Of a stretch of DNA of 64,000 nt, positions 1 through 7,790 are shown one piece after another; the stretch's first letter is position 1; each line of letters opens with the position of its first letter. The notes below the pieces were generated by a model. The model made no database searches. It was not told the DNA's origin and saw only the letters and a list, made by a program, of their open reading frames with translations. The stretch spans positions 310,001-374,000 of the forward strand of contig JAHRYS010000003.1 of the NCBI GenBank assembly GCA_020621985.1, given 5' to 3'. Both the position numbers and the translations under genes were made by a program. Source of the DNA: Candidatus Ferrigenium altingense. Its GTDB lineage: Bacteria; Pseudomonadota; Gammaproteobacteria; Burkholderiales; Gallionellaceae.

Positions 1-1
1 T

Positions 2-1393
2 GTCTCGGGTTGCGAGCAGATCGTCATCAACGATGTGCTGCGTAGCGCGCGGATCGGCGAAACCACGCTGCACGAAGGCGATGTCATCACCATCGACGGC
101 GGCACCGGCCATGTTTATGCGGGCGAAGTGCCGACGGTGGAGGCCGAGTTTTCGGAGGAAATGGATACGCTGCTGGCTTGGGCGGACGAGATTTCCAGGC
201 TCAAGGTGATGGCCAACGCCGACACGCCTCACGACGCGCAGCGCGCGCGCGAATTCGGCGCGATGGGTATCGGCCTGTGCCGTACCGAGCGCATGTTCAA
301 CAGCACCGACCGTTTGCCGATCGTGCAGGAAATGATCCTCTCCGAGACGCAGGAAGACCGCCAGGCCGCGCTGGATCGCCTGCTACCGATCCAGCGTGCC
401 GACTTCAAGGGCATCTTCAAGGCGATGAAGGGGCTGCCGGTCACGGTGCGCCTGCTCGATCCGCCGATGCACGAATTCCTGCCTACCGCCGCGCAGCTCG
501 AACTGGAAATCGCGCACCTGCATCAATTGCGCGACACCATCGACGGCCTGGAAGAGTTGCCGGAAACGCTCAAGATGCTCAACCCCAAGCTTTACCAGCA
601 ATATGCCGATGGCCTGATCAAACTCATGGGCGGACTGAGCGACTTCAAGGCATCGCACATGGAAGAGGATGTGATCGGCAGGAAGGAAGTGATCCTGAAA
701 AAGGTCAGGGCCTTGGCCGAAGTCAACCCGATGCTGGGCCATCGCGGCGTGCGGCTGGGCATCACTTATCCTGAAATCTACTCGATGCAGATCCGGGCGA
801 TACTCGAAGCCGCCGCGCTGTGCGCCAAAGACGGCGTCGAAATCTATCCGGAAATCATGGTGCCGCAGGTAGCCACGGTGGAAGAGCTCAAGCGCATCCA
901 CAGCTATGTGCAGCGCATCCACCAGGAAGTGAACGCAACCCACGGCATCAATGTGCAATTCAAATTCGGATCGATGCTGGAAGTGGTGCGCGGCTGCATA
1001 CGCGCCGGGCGCATGGCGGAAACCGCCGAGTTCTTCTCGTTCGGCACCAACGACCTGACCCAGGCGACGTTCTCCTTCAGCCGCGAGGATGCGGAAAACA
1101 AATTCCTTCCCGCCTACAACGAAACCGGCATTCTGGAAGACAACCCGTTCGAGGTATTGGATATCAAGGGCGTGGGAGAATTGATGAAGCTGGCGGTGGA
1201 GAGAGGGCGCCAGACCCGCCCGGACTTGAAAATGGGCATCTGCGGCGAACATGGCGGACACCCCGGTTCCATCCGTTTCTGCCACCACATCGGGCTCAAT
1301 TACGTTTCCTGCTCCGGGCCGCGCGTGCCCATCGCACGCCTGGCGGCGGCGCAGGCAAAGTTATTGGAGAGCCAATACCAGGAGCCGATTTGA
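2..1393 (+). CDS. ppdK: pyruvate, phosphate dikinase, C-terminal part (5' end outside window)
   Basis: The frame is open from the first bases of the window, so the gene begins upstream. PPDK interconverts pyruvate + ATP + Pi and PEP + AMP + PPi in the cytosol. What remains is the end of the phosphohistidine domain (VSGCEQIVIN, then EGDVITIDG) and the PEP/pyruvate-binding TIM barrel. Barrel motifs are visible: GIGLCRTERMF, VRLLDPPMHEFLP, MLGHRGVRLG, FFSFGTNDLTQ and the active-site cysteine loop MGICGEHGGHP near the C-terminus. The GTG at 35 is internal and is not the start. In an organism with ATP-citrate lyase the enzyme could run toward PEP for biosynthesis, but direction cannot be read from sequence. 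Family assignment is secure. Confidence 0.96.
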   Translation, partial: VSGCEQIVINDVLRSARIGETTLHEGDVITIDGGTGHVYAGEVPTVEAEFSEEMDTLLAWADEISRLKVMANADTPHDAQRAREFGAMGIGLCRTERMFNSTDRLPIVQEMILSETQEDRQAALDRLLPIQRADFKGIFKAMKGLPVTVRLLDPPMHEFLPTAAQLELEIAHLHQLRDTIDGLEELPETLKMLNPKLYQQYADGLIKLMGGLSDFKASHMEEDVIGRKEVILKKVRALAEVNPMLGHRGVRLGITYPEIYSMQIRAILEAAALCAKDGVEIYPEIMVPQVATVEELKRIHSYVQRIHQEVNATHGINVQFKFGSMLEVVRGCIRAGRMAETAEFFSFGTNDLTQATFSFSREDAENKFLPAYNETGILEDNPFEVLDIKGVGELMKLAVERGRQTRPDLKMGICGEHGGHPGSIRFCHHIGLNYVSCSGPRVPIARLAAAQAKLLESQYQEPI

Positions 1394-1438
1394 TCAGCTG
1401 GTGATGCAAACCGATACTTAATGTTGGCGCTTATGCAT

Positions 1439-1460
1439 GGGCAGAGGGTAACCTCTGCCC
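1439..1460 (+). other. perfect 9-bp hairpin with GTAA tetraloop
   Basis: GGGCAGAGG pairs with CCTCTGCCC around a GTAA loop, a GNRA-type tetraloop, 46 bases after the ppdK stop. No T-run follows, so it is not a typical intrinsic terminator. It may stabilise the ppdK 3' end or be a structured RNA element. Confidence 0.45.
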
Positions 1461-1535
1461 GAACTGGTGAGCCAACCACAACTTGAATTCTAAACGTTTG
1501 CTTGGCACAAGCCTGCCGTTCACGAATGGCCGGTT

Positions 1536-1565
1536 TTGATGGCGACATTCAGAAGTTACTAAAAT
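1536..1565 (+). promoter_or_regulatory. candidate sigma-70 promoter for the His-rich operon
   Basis: TTGATG and TAAAAT are separated by 18 bases, about 70 bases before the first gene of the His-rich cluster. Just downstream, AGCCTG-TCG-CAGGCT (1569-1583) forms a short perfect hairpin that would lie near the start of the transcript. Read by eye only. Confidence 0.35.
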
Positions 1566-1634
1566 ATAAGCCTGTCGCAGGCTGAGATCCAAGCCTCTCA
1601 TCCGCGTGTGTGTAACTAGAGGTCAGCACTGCTG

Positions 1635-2081
1635 ATGTACAATGCAAGCAATCATCCCGAACTTAATGCCGTCATGATCAAGCGACGTTTCAACGCAGCT
1701 TTCGTTTTCCTTCTGCTTGCCGCCTTTATGGTGTTCAAGTGGACACCGTCGCATGCGCATTTGTATGCGCAGCACGATCACAGCGGTGAGCAGCACCGGC
1801 ATAGTGTTGAGGCACACGCCCATCAGCCAGTCGCTTTCCATGCTGACCCAATTGATTCGGATCATCCGCAAATGGAAGTGGCCGAGGTTGTTGACCTCGA
1901 TCAAGAGCAGTTTCCGCAAAACGACAAGAAATTTGACAATCCGGCGACGTTGGCCGCATATGTTTATTCCCTGCCACTTGTTCAAACAAGGGGTGTCGGC
2001 CTGCCTGATAAGCGGGATTTCCTGCCTTGCCTACTTTATCCGCATACCGGTCAGCCCCGCGCCCCACCCCAGCTTTCCTGA
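1635..2081 (+). CDS. histidine-rich exported small protein
   Basis: No named family recognised. The 148-residue product has a hydrophobic signal-like segment (AFVFLLLAAFMVF) followed by a region dense in His and acidic residues (HAHLYAQHDHSGEQHRHSVE, then HAHQPVAFHADPIDSDHP). This suggests a periplasmic metal-binding protein. The ATG at 1674 (MIKRRFN...) gives a more classical signal peptide and is an equally good start; neither has a strong ribosome site. It is the first gene of a cluster whose members all carry His clusters and look like a metal uptake/efflux set. The function is inferred from composition and neighbours only. Confidence 0.6.
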   Translation: MYNASNHPELNAVMIKRRFNAAFVFLLLAAFMVFKWTPSHAHLYAQHDHSGEQHRHSVEAHAHQPVAFHADPIDSDHPQMEVAEVVDLDQEQFPQNDKKFDNPATLAAYVYSLPLVQTRGVGLPDKRDFLPCLLYPHTGQPRAPPQLS

Positions 2082-2151
2082 GCATCATTCATTCTGATTT
2101 TATTTTCCGCAGCGCCTAGCCTGCGGAGCAATTCATATTTTGGAGGTATTT

Positions 2152-2952
2152 ATGTTATCTGTGATGAAACAATCACGATGGCTGATCGCGCTTGCCGTTG
2201 TGCTCTTCGTCGGGCAAGCATTCGGGCATGGCATGTCTGAAGCGGAGAAACTGTCGATCATCGAGGGTGGCAATCTGCGTTACATGTGGCTGGGTGCTAC
2301 ACACATGCTTTCGGGCTATGACCATCTCCTGTTTGTATTCGGTATCGTTTTCTTTTTGACCAGCTTCAAGGAAATCGTCAAATACATTACGGCGTTTACC
2401 ATTGGGCACAGTGTGACACTGATATACGCAACGTTAAACGGCATCCAGATCAACTACTTTTTGATCGACGCCGTGATTGGTCTGAGCGTTAGCTATATCG
2501 CGTTTGCCAACCTCGATGGGTTCAAGCGCCTTCTTGGTATCAAGGCACCCAGCCTGTTGGTCATGATTACCGGCCTTGGCCTGATTCACGGTCTTGGATT
2601 GTCGACACGCCTGCAACAGTTGCCACTCAACAAAGACGAGCTCCTGTTGAATATCATCTCGTTCAACATCGGCATCGAAGCGGGGCAAGTGTTGGCGTTG
2701 GCAATCATGCTGTTGTTTCTGTCTGGCTGGCGCAAGACGCAATCGTTCAAGCCTTTCAGTGTATTTTCAAACTACGCGCTGATTGTTGCCGGTGGCTTGT
2801 TATTCCTAATGCAGATGCATGGCTACTCGCACGTCAGTAATCCGGACGAGTTCGGCTTCAGTGCCGACAACCATGTTCACGAGCATATCAAAATGAATGA
2901 GGCGCGTGCTGCGGAACTCGTCAAGCAGAATAGCCACGATTCCATTGATTGA
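2152..2952 (+). CDS. HupE/UreJ-family membrane permease
   Basis: The ATG at 2152 is chosen because GGAGG lies 5 bases upstream; an earlier TTG has no such site. The product is about 266 residues, with a signal-like N-terminus ending QAFGHGMSEAEK, then about six to seven membrane segments. The motifs GATHMLSGYDHLLFV, FTIGHSVTL, GLIHGLGLS and FNIGIEAGQ are typical of HupE/UreJ proteins, which carry nickel or cobalt or occur with metal-related operons. A His-rich tail (MHGYSHVSNPD, ADNHVHEHIK) follows the last membrane segment. Its His-rich neighbours support a metal-transport role; the metal cannot be told from sequence. Confidence 0.85.
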   Translation: MLSVMKQSRWLIALAVVLFVGQAFGHGMSEAEKLSIIEGGNLRYMWLGATHMLSGYDHLLFVFGIVFFLTSFKEIVKYITAFTIGHSVTLIYATLNGIQINYFLIDAVIGLSVSYIAFANLDGFKRLLGIKAPSLLVMITGLGLIHGLGLSTRLQQLPLNKDELLLNIISFNIGIEAGQVLALAIMLLFLSGWRKTQSFKPFSVFSNYALIVAGGLLFLMQMHGYSHVSNPDEFGFSADNHVHEHIKMNEARAAELVKQNSHDSID

Positions 2953-2967
2953 CAGGAGGGAATACCA

Positions 2968-3093
2968 GTGCGAACCCTGTTTGTTTTTTCAGTCTGTCTG
3001 GCTATCATAGCGAGCGTTTCTGGTTGCGATGCTGGACACGGACACTCCCATGACGACAAATCACCTTCACAAAACCATAAGTCTATCGACTAA
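2968..3093 (+). CDS. 41-residue His-rich lipoprotein
   Basis: A short gene easily missed by length cut-offs. GTG at 2968 is preceded by AGGAGGG (2954-2960) at good spacing and follows the HupE-like stop by 15 bases; the stop is at 3091-3093. The product is MRTLFVFSVCLAIIASVSGC followed by a soluble tail containing GHGHSHDD. The N-terminus is a lipoprotein signal with lipobox VSGC (Cys20). The tail would then be tethered to a membrane and could bind a metal through its His/Asp cluster. The position between two other His-rich genes supports it being real. No family recognised. Confidence 0.7.
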   Translation: MRTLFVFSVCLAIIASVSGCDAGHGHSHDDKSPSQNHKSID

Positions 3094-3111
3094 TTTTCCA
3101 AGGAGTTAATA

Positions 3112-3465
3112 ATGCGTAATGTTTCGACAGTTCTACTCGTTTCATCCCTTCTGTTCACATCGCCGGTAATGGCCGGAGCGGGTCACGATCACGGCGGCGG
3201 AGGACACTCTCACGGCCCGGTTTCCAGTGAGGCCGTCATCATGAAAGCTACCGAGAAGGTCAAATCACTTGCCGAGAGCGGTAAGCTCGACAAAAGCTGG
3301 GCTGGCATCAAAGCTGTCGGCGCAACCCAAAAGACTTTCGCCAATGAGTCCGAGTGGGTGGTAACGTTCAAAAACGAAAAAATAAGTGACGTAGCGAAGC
3401 AGACTTTGTATTTGTTCTTTACCCTGGATGGCATGTACATCGCCACCAATTTCACCGGCAAATAA
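3112..3465 (+). CDS. DUF6488-type His-rich periplasmic protein
   Basis: The 117-residue product has a clear Sec signal peptide (MRNVSTVLLVSSLLFTSPVMA), then AGAGHDHGGGGHSHG, then a small domain ending in TLYLFFTLDGMYIATNFTGK. The overall form matches what is annotated as DUF6488, a small exported protein found beside metal transporters; this is recalled, not searched. AAGGAG lies just upstream of the ATG at 3112. It probably acts as a periplasmic metal chaperone or buffer in this operon. Confidence 0.65.
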   Translation: MRNVSTVLLVSSLLFTSPVMAGAGHDHGGGGHSHGPVSSEAVIMKATEKVKSLAESGKLDKSWAGIKAVGATQKTFANESEWVVTFKNEKISDVAKQTLYLFFTLDGMYIATNFTGK

Positions 3466-3529
3466 GCAATGATGGTGGGTGCTGCGTAGTGCCCACCGTT
3501 TTCTACTGAATTCAACGGAACAAAACACG

Positions 3530-4576
3530 ATGCAGCGGCGCATTATTCTTCATCCCGGCGTGCTCGAAGCTCTCGCCGCCGCCCTGTTGTTTGGCGTCGC
3601 AATGCCGCTCGCCAAATCGCTGCTGGAAACCGTAAGCCCGTGGATGCTGGCCGGTTTGCTTTATCTGGGTGCCGGTGTGGGGCTACTCGTCTACCGTCGA
3701 ATTGTCGGTGCCCCATCGGTTCGCCTTCCCCCTGAAGATCGCCTCTGGTTTGCCGGTGCTGTCCTGGCAGGCGGAATTATCGGCCCGGTTCTGCTGATGT
3801 TCGGTTTGACCGGCATGCCTGCATCGGATGCCTCGCTGATGCTAAACGCGGAAGGTGTGTTTACAGCATTGCTTGCCTGGTTCGCCTTCAAAGAAAACTT
3901 TGACCGGAGGATTGCCTTTGGCATGGTGGCTATTGTGGCAGGAGCACTCGTCTTGTCGTGGCCCGGCCAAGCACGGTTCGTCGGAGCATGGCCATCCCTG
4001 GCGATTCTGGGAGCCTGTCTGGCATGGGGCATCGACAATAACCTGACACGTAAGGTTTCGCTTACCGATGCCAGTTGGATCGCATCGATCAAGGGGCTGG
4101 TGTCGGGTATTGTTAATCTCTGTCTCGCTATTGCTCTGGGCGCCGAGATACCTGCGTTGCCGAATGTCGCTGGCGCCCTGCTGCTTGGCCTTTTTTCCTA
4201 TGGCATCAGCCTCGTTCTGTTTGTAATCGGCCTGCGCCATCTGGGCACGGCTCGCACCGGGGCCTATTTTTCGGTGGCGCCATTTTTCGGCGCTCTGCTT
4301 GCCCTGCTTATGGGCGATCCGCTCACAACCCCACTGGTTTTGGCCGGGCTATTGATGGCATTGGGTGTCTGGTTGCATCTGAGCGAACACCACGACCACC
4401 CACACACTCATGATCCGATGGTGCATACCCACGATCACGCTCATGACGAGCATCACTTTCATTTACACGACGATGAAGCACCACCGGGTACCCGACACAG
4501 CCATCCACACGTCCATGAATCGGCAACACATGCGCATCCGCATTTTCCGGATGCGCACCATACACACAGGCATTAG
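3530..4576 (+). CDS. DMT (EamA) superfamily exporter with His-rich C-terminal tail
   Basis: ATG at 3530 is preferred over an upstream in-frame GTG because it begins just before the first membrane helix. The 348-residue protein has about ten hydrophobic segments arranged as two EamA halves (LEALAAALLFGVAMPLAKSL; ASLMLNAEGVFTALLAWFAF; ARTGAYFSVAPFFGALLALL). The last 60 residues are extremely His-rich (EHHDHPHTHDP..., HTHDHAHDEHHFHLHDD), unlike most DMT exporters. It is the last gene of the His-rich cluster and is probably a metal or metal-complex exporter; the tail may sense or deliver the metal. The substrate is unknown. Confidence 0.82.
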   Translation: MQRRIILHPGVLEALAAALLFGVAMPLAKSLLETVSPWMLAGLLYLGAGVGLLVYRRIVGAPSVRLPPEDRLWFAGAVLAGGIIGPVLLMFGLTGMPASDASLMLNAEGVFTALLAWFAFKENFDRRIAFGMVAIVAGALVLSWPGQARFVGAWPSLAILGACLAWGIDNNLTRKVSLTDASWIASIKGLVSGIVNLCLAIALGAEIPALPNVAGALLLGLFSYGISLVLFVIGLRHLGTARTGAYFSVAPFFGALLALLMGDPLTTPLVLAGLLMALGVWLHLSEHHDHPHTHDPMVHTHDHAHDEHHFHLHDDEAPPGTRHSHPHVHESATHAHPHFPDAHHTHRH

Positions 4577-5100
4577 GCTAATGAAGCTCTACTTTGGCTC
4601 CAATCAGACAGCCGGCAAAATCGGCAGCTGTCTCCTTTCAGATAAAAAAGCGCTTCCCCGATGGATGGTTCGCCTTCACTGGATATTATCCGTCAAACAC
4701 TTTGGTTCTTATATTTTGGCCTGGCCGTGGATGTAAAAGCTTTGCAAATGCCGGTTAAGCATATGGTGGACAATTTGTCTATCCTGCAATTTGCGGCAAG
4801 AGCTTCCCTAAATTAGGGCGCTGCAATATAATTTGCCCAGATTTTTTTGTTGAATTTTTCATGTATTGCATTGTCTTCTCTTAAGCTGGCTCAGCGTACA
4901 AATTCAGATGAAAACTGTGCCCATGCGGTGCAATGATGCCCGCCCATCTTTTTGTGCGCGCCGCTTTCGGGCGTTCTGGCAGATTTTTGGCAGAGCGTTT
5001 GCCGGTTTGTTTAAGGCGGGTTGTTTGTTAATGGAATCACTTGTATGCGGTATTTACCTGTTCCAGACATGCCGCTGATTATTTATTCGAGGTCGCCCTT
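4577..5100. other. 524-base intergenic region, no convincing gene
   Basis: No well-supported gene. Short open frames exist (for example 51 codons at 4661-4816) but lack ribosome sites and recognisable features. The stretch 4790-4870 is AT-rich and holds the palindrome CCCTAAATTAGGG (4807-4819) and a TATAAT (4827-4832) with a poor -35. It may contain the promoter of the apbE-rsx operon. Confidence 0.4.
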
Positions 5101-6099
5101 ATGACTGCCGTAATGTCACGCCGCCGCTTTATTACTTTCGTTGCCGCTGCCGCCGGCCTGCCGCTGTTGCTGAAGGCGGGAGGCGCGCAGGCCAAGCCGG
5201 TGCGCTGGGATGGCACCGCGCTGGGCGCGCCGGCTTCCATCCAGCTTTATCATGCCGACGAGGCGCAGGCACGTGCCGCGATTACTGCCGGTCTGAACGA
5301 GTTGAAGCGCCTCGAGGCGATTTTCAGCGTATACCGCGCGGACAGTTCGATCTCGCTGCTCAACCGCGAGGGCGCGCTCGAAAACGCGCCGGACGATTTC
5401 ATCGCGATGCTGACCCGCGCGCTGTCGCTGGCCAGGATCAGCGATGGCGTCTATGACCCCACCATCCAGCCGCTCTGGCAAACCTATTTCCGCCACTTCA
5501 CTTCGAGCAACCCAGACCCTGCCGGACCGGCGCCGCGCGATCTCGCTGCCGCACTGGAATTGGTGGACTGGCGCGCAGTCGAGGTGGATGCCGGACGCAA
5601 CCGGGTCTCCTTCGCACGCCCCGGCATGGGGCTGACGCTGAACAGCGGCGCGCAGGGCTATATCACCGACCGCGTTGCCGATGTGCTGCGTGCTCACGGC
5701 TTTGACCGCATGCTGGTGGATATGGGCGAGCCGCGCGCGCTGTCGACCAAGCCGGACGGCTCCGCTTGGCGCGTCGGCATTGCCAACCCCGCCGATCCTG
5801 GCCGCTCGGTCGTGACGCTGGATATCGTGGACAAGTGTATCTCTACCTCGGGCGGTTACGGCACGCTGTTCGATTCCGCAAGCGCCTTCACGCATCTGAT
5901 CGACACCCGCACCGGACGTACCGCGCCGGCGCTGCTGGGGGTGTCGGTGGTGGCGGATACCGGCACCATTGCCGACGGCCTTTCGACCGCCATGCTGATG
6001 GCACCGGTCGAGCGCCGCCAGGCCATCCTCAAGGCAGCCGGCGGGCAGAAGGCGATCTACGTCACGCCCGAAGGCGTGATCTCCACCGTGGATGCGTGA
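5101..6099 (+). CDS. apbE: FAD:protein FMN transferase
   Basis: ApbE hydrolyses FAD and attaches FMN covalently to Ser/Thr of target proteins, here most likely RsxD and RsxG encoded downstream. The 332-residue product begins with a twin-Arg-like/Sec leader (MSRRRFITFVAAAAG..., cleaved after GAQA), fitting a periplasm-facing enzyme. Family landmarks include ALGAPASIQLYHAD, RISDGVYDPTIQPLW, LNSGAQGYITDRVAD, LVDMGEPRAL and the ISTSGGYGTLFD / THLIDTRTGR region. ATG 5101 has GAGG upstream; ATG 5113 is possible. It is the first gene of the rsx operon, two bases before the rseC-like gene. Confidence 0.93.
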   Translation: MTAVMSRRRFITFVAAAAGLPLLLKAGGAQAKPVRWDGTALGAPASIQLYHADEAQARAAITAGLNELKRLEAIFSVYRADSSISLLNREGALENAPDDFIAMLTRALSLARISDGVYDPTIQPLWQTYFRHFTSSNPDPAGPAPRDLAAALELVDWRAVEVDAGRNRVSFARPGMGLTLNSGAQGYITDRVADVLRAHGFDRMLVDMGEPRALSTKPDGSAWRVGIANPADPGRSVVTLDIVDKCISTSGGYGTLFDSASAFTHLIDTRTGRTAPALLGVSVVADTGTIADGLSTAMLMAPVERRQAILKAAGGQKAIYVTPEGVISTVDA

Positions 6100-6101
6100 C
6101 C

Positions 6102-6602
6102 ATGAGCCAGTTTGCGGATAGCACTACAGATTTCAGCGCTCCCGCGATGGTCGAGGGTATCGCGCAGGTGGTGAAGATAGAAGGCAAGACAGCCTGGCTG
6201 GTGCCCGAGCAGGGTTCCAGTTGCGGCAGCTGCGCCTCTGCAGCCGCATGCGGCTCCAAGGGCGTCGGCACCACGGCCAGCCGGCTGGATAATCGCCGTT
6301 TCCGGATGGACAACAATGCCAATCTCGCCGTCGGCGAACGCGTCGTGTTTGGTATTCGCGATAATGTGCTGCTGAAGGCGTCGATCGCCGCCTATGTCAT
6401 TCCGCTCGCCACCCTGGTGCTTGCCGGGTCGCTGGCGCAATGGAAGTTCGGCAGCGATCTCATCACCATGGCAGTGATGATTGCCGGCCTGGTAATCGGG
6501 CTGTGGATATCGCGGCTGGAGGCTAGCCGTTTACATAGCAAGGGCGATCTCGCCCCGCTGTTTCTGCGTCGCGCCAGGCCCGGCGAAACGTGCAGTTCTT
6601 GA
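6102..6602 (+). CDS. rseC: RseC/RsxC-type SoxR-reducing/sigma-E regulator protein
   Basis: 166-residue inner-membrane protein of the RseC/MucC family. The N-terminal cytoplasmic part carries the cysteine set GSSCGSCASAAACGS typical of the family; two hydrophobic segments follow (ASIAAYVIPLATLVLAGSLA and DLITMAVMIAGLVIGLWIS). Family members act in SoxR reduction together with Rsx, and this gene sits directly between apbE and rsxA. The ATG at 6102 is two bases after the apbE stop, which indicates co-translation. Confidence 0.88.
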   Translation: MSQFADSTTDFSAPAMVEGIAQVVKIEGKTAWLVPEQGSSCGSCASAAACGSKGVGTTASRLDNRRFRMDNNANLAVGERVVFGIRDNVLLKASIAAYVIPLATLVLAGSLAQWKFGSDLITMAVMIAGLVIGLWISRLEASRLHSKGDLAPLFLRRARPGETCSS

Positions 6603-6621
6603 GTAGGCAAGGGATAGCATA

Positions 6622-7203
6622 ATGAAAGAATATTTACTCCTGATGTTCGGTGCGGCGCTGGTCAATAATGTCATTCTGGGCCGTTTCCTCGGCCTGTGCC
6701 CGACCATGGGCGTGACTACACGTCTGGATGCCGCCGTCGGCATGGGCATGGCGACCACCTTCGTGATGACGGTTGCAGCCCTGGCGGGCTGGACGGTCAA
6801 TACGTTTCTGCTGGCTCCCTTCGAACTGGGCTATTTGCGCACGATCACGTTCATCCTGATCATCGCCTCCACCGTTCAGTTCACCGAAATGGTCGTCAAA
6901 AAAGTGTCGCCGTCGCTGTTTCAGCTGCTGGGTATTTATTTGCCTCTGATCACCACCAATTGTGCCGTGCTGGGTATTGCCTTGCTGCTGGTCGATGCCA
7001 AGATGAGCATCCTTACCAGCGTCCTGTTCGCCATCGGGTCTGCGATGGGCTTCAGCCTGGTCTTGGTCATTTTCGCCGGCTTGCGCGAACGGCTGGCCGT
7101 GATGGATGTCCCACGTTTATTCGCCGGCCCGCCGATTGCTTTTATCGTAGTCAGCCTGTTGGCGCTGGCATTCATGGGTTTCTCTGGCATGGGAGCGAGC
7201 TGA
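6622..7203 (+). CDS. rsxA: electron transport complex subunit RsxA
   Basis: Integral membrane subunit of the Rsx/Rnf ferredoxin:NAD (or SoxR-reducing) complex. The 193 residues give six membrane helices. The signatures LVNNVILGRFLGLCPTMGV and LPLITTNCAVLGIALL contain the two conserved Cys that bind an intramembrane Fe-S centre in this family. Length is normal. It is followed after two bases by rsxB. Confidence 0.96.
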   Translation: MKEYLLLMFGAALVNNVILGRFLGLCPTMGVTTRLDAAVGMGMATTFVMTVAALAGWTVNTFLLAPFELGYLRTITFILIIASTVQFTEMVVKKVSPSLFQLLGIYLPLITTNCAVLGIALLLVDAKMSILTSVLFAIGSAMGFSLVLVIFAGLRERLAVMDVPRLFAGPPIAFIVVSLLALAFMGFSGMGAS

Positions 7204-7205
7204 GT

Positions 7206-7778
7206 ATGTCTAGCATGTTGATCGCTATCGGCAGTCTTACGTTAATAGGCCTCACGCTGGGTGCCATTCTCGGCATAGCTGCGCGTCGCCTCGCAGTGCA
7301 GGAAGACCCGCTGGAAGAAGAGCTTAAAGCCATGATGCCCGGCTCGCAGTGCGGCCAGTGCGGTTTTGCCGGCTGCGCCCAGTACGCAGGGGCGCTGGCG
7401 AAGGGTGAAGCTGCGATCACCCTGTGCGCTCCCGGTGGCAAGCCGTTGATTGAAGCGTTGTCCGCAAAACTGGGTGTTGCCGCCGACCTTTCCGGGGTCG
7501 AGGATAAGGGGCCGGAACACGCCTTCATCGTCGAGGATATTTGTATCGGCTGCACGCGCTGCATCAGGGAATGTTCGACGGATGCGATCATGGGCGCCAA
7601 CAAGCTGATGCATACGATCATCATCGATGCCTGCCACGGCTGTTCCAAATGCGTCAAGGTTTGCCCCACCGACGCCATTGTCATGGTTCAGTATCCGGTG
7701 ACGCTGGCCAACTGGCATTGGCAAAAACCGGAAGTCGAGAATACGCCCACCAAGCCTGAAGTTGTACCTGCGCACTAG
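7206..7778 (+). CDS. rsxB: electron transport complex subunit RsxB (ferredoxin-like)
   Basis: ATG at 7206 (MSSMLIAIGSLTLIGLTLG) gives the N-terminal membrane anchor usual for RsxB; longer open frames upstream overlap rsxA and are not used. The anchor is followed by the 4Fe-4S motif PGSQCGQCGFAGC...C (residues about 45-75) and two bacterial ferredoxin clusters, CIGCTRCIRECS and CHGCSKCVKVCP. At 190 residues it has the typical length. It passes electrons between RsxC and the membrane subunits. Confidence 0.96.
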   Translation: MSSMLIAIGSLTLIGLTLGAILGIAARRLAVQEDPLEEELKAMMPGSQCGQCGFAGCAQYAGALAKGEAAITLCAPGGKPLIEALSAKLGVAADLSGVEDKGPEHAFIVEDICIGCTRCIRECSTDAIMGANKLMHTIIIDACHGCSKCVKVCPTDAIVMVQYPVTLANWHWQKPEVENTPTKPEVVPAH

Positions 7779-7790
7779 GAGTTGTCACAG

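Noticed and set aside
1439-1460. Cobalamin or NiCo riboswitch before the His-rich operon
   Set aside because: Only a simple hairpin is present; I could not find the conserved boxes of either riboswitch class.
4661-4816. 51-codon open frame before apbE
   Set aside because: No ribosome site, signal, domain or neighbour support; chance occurrence is likely.
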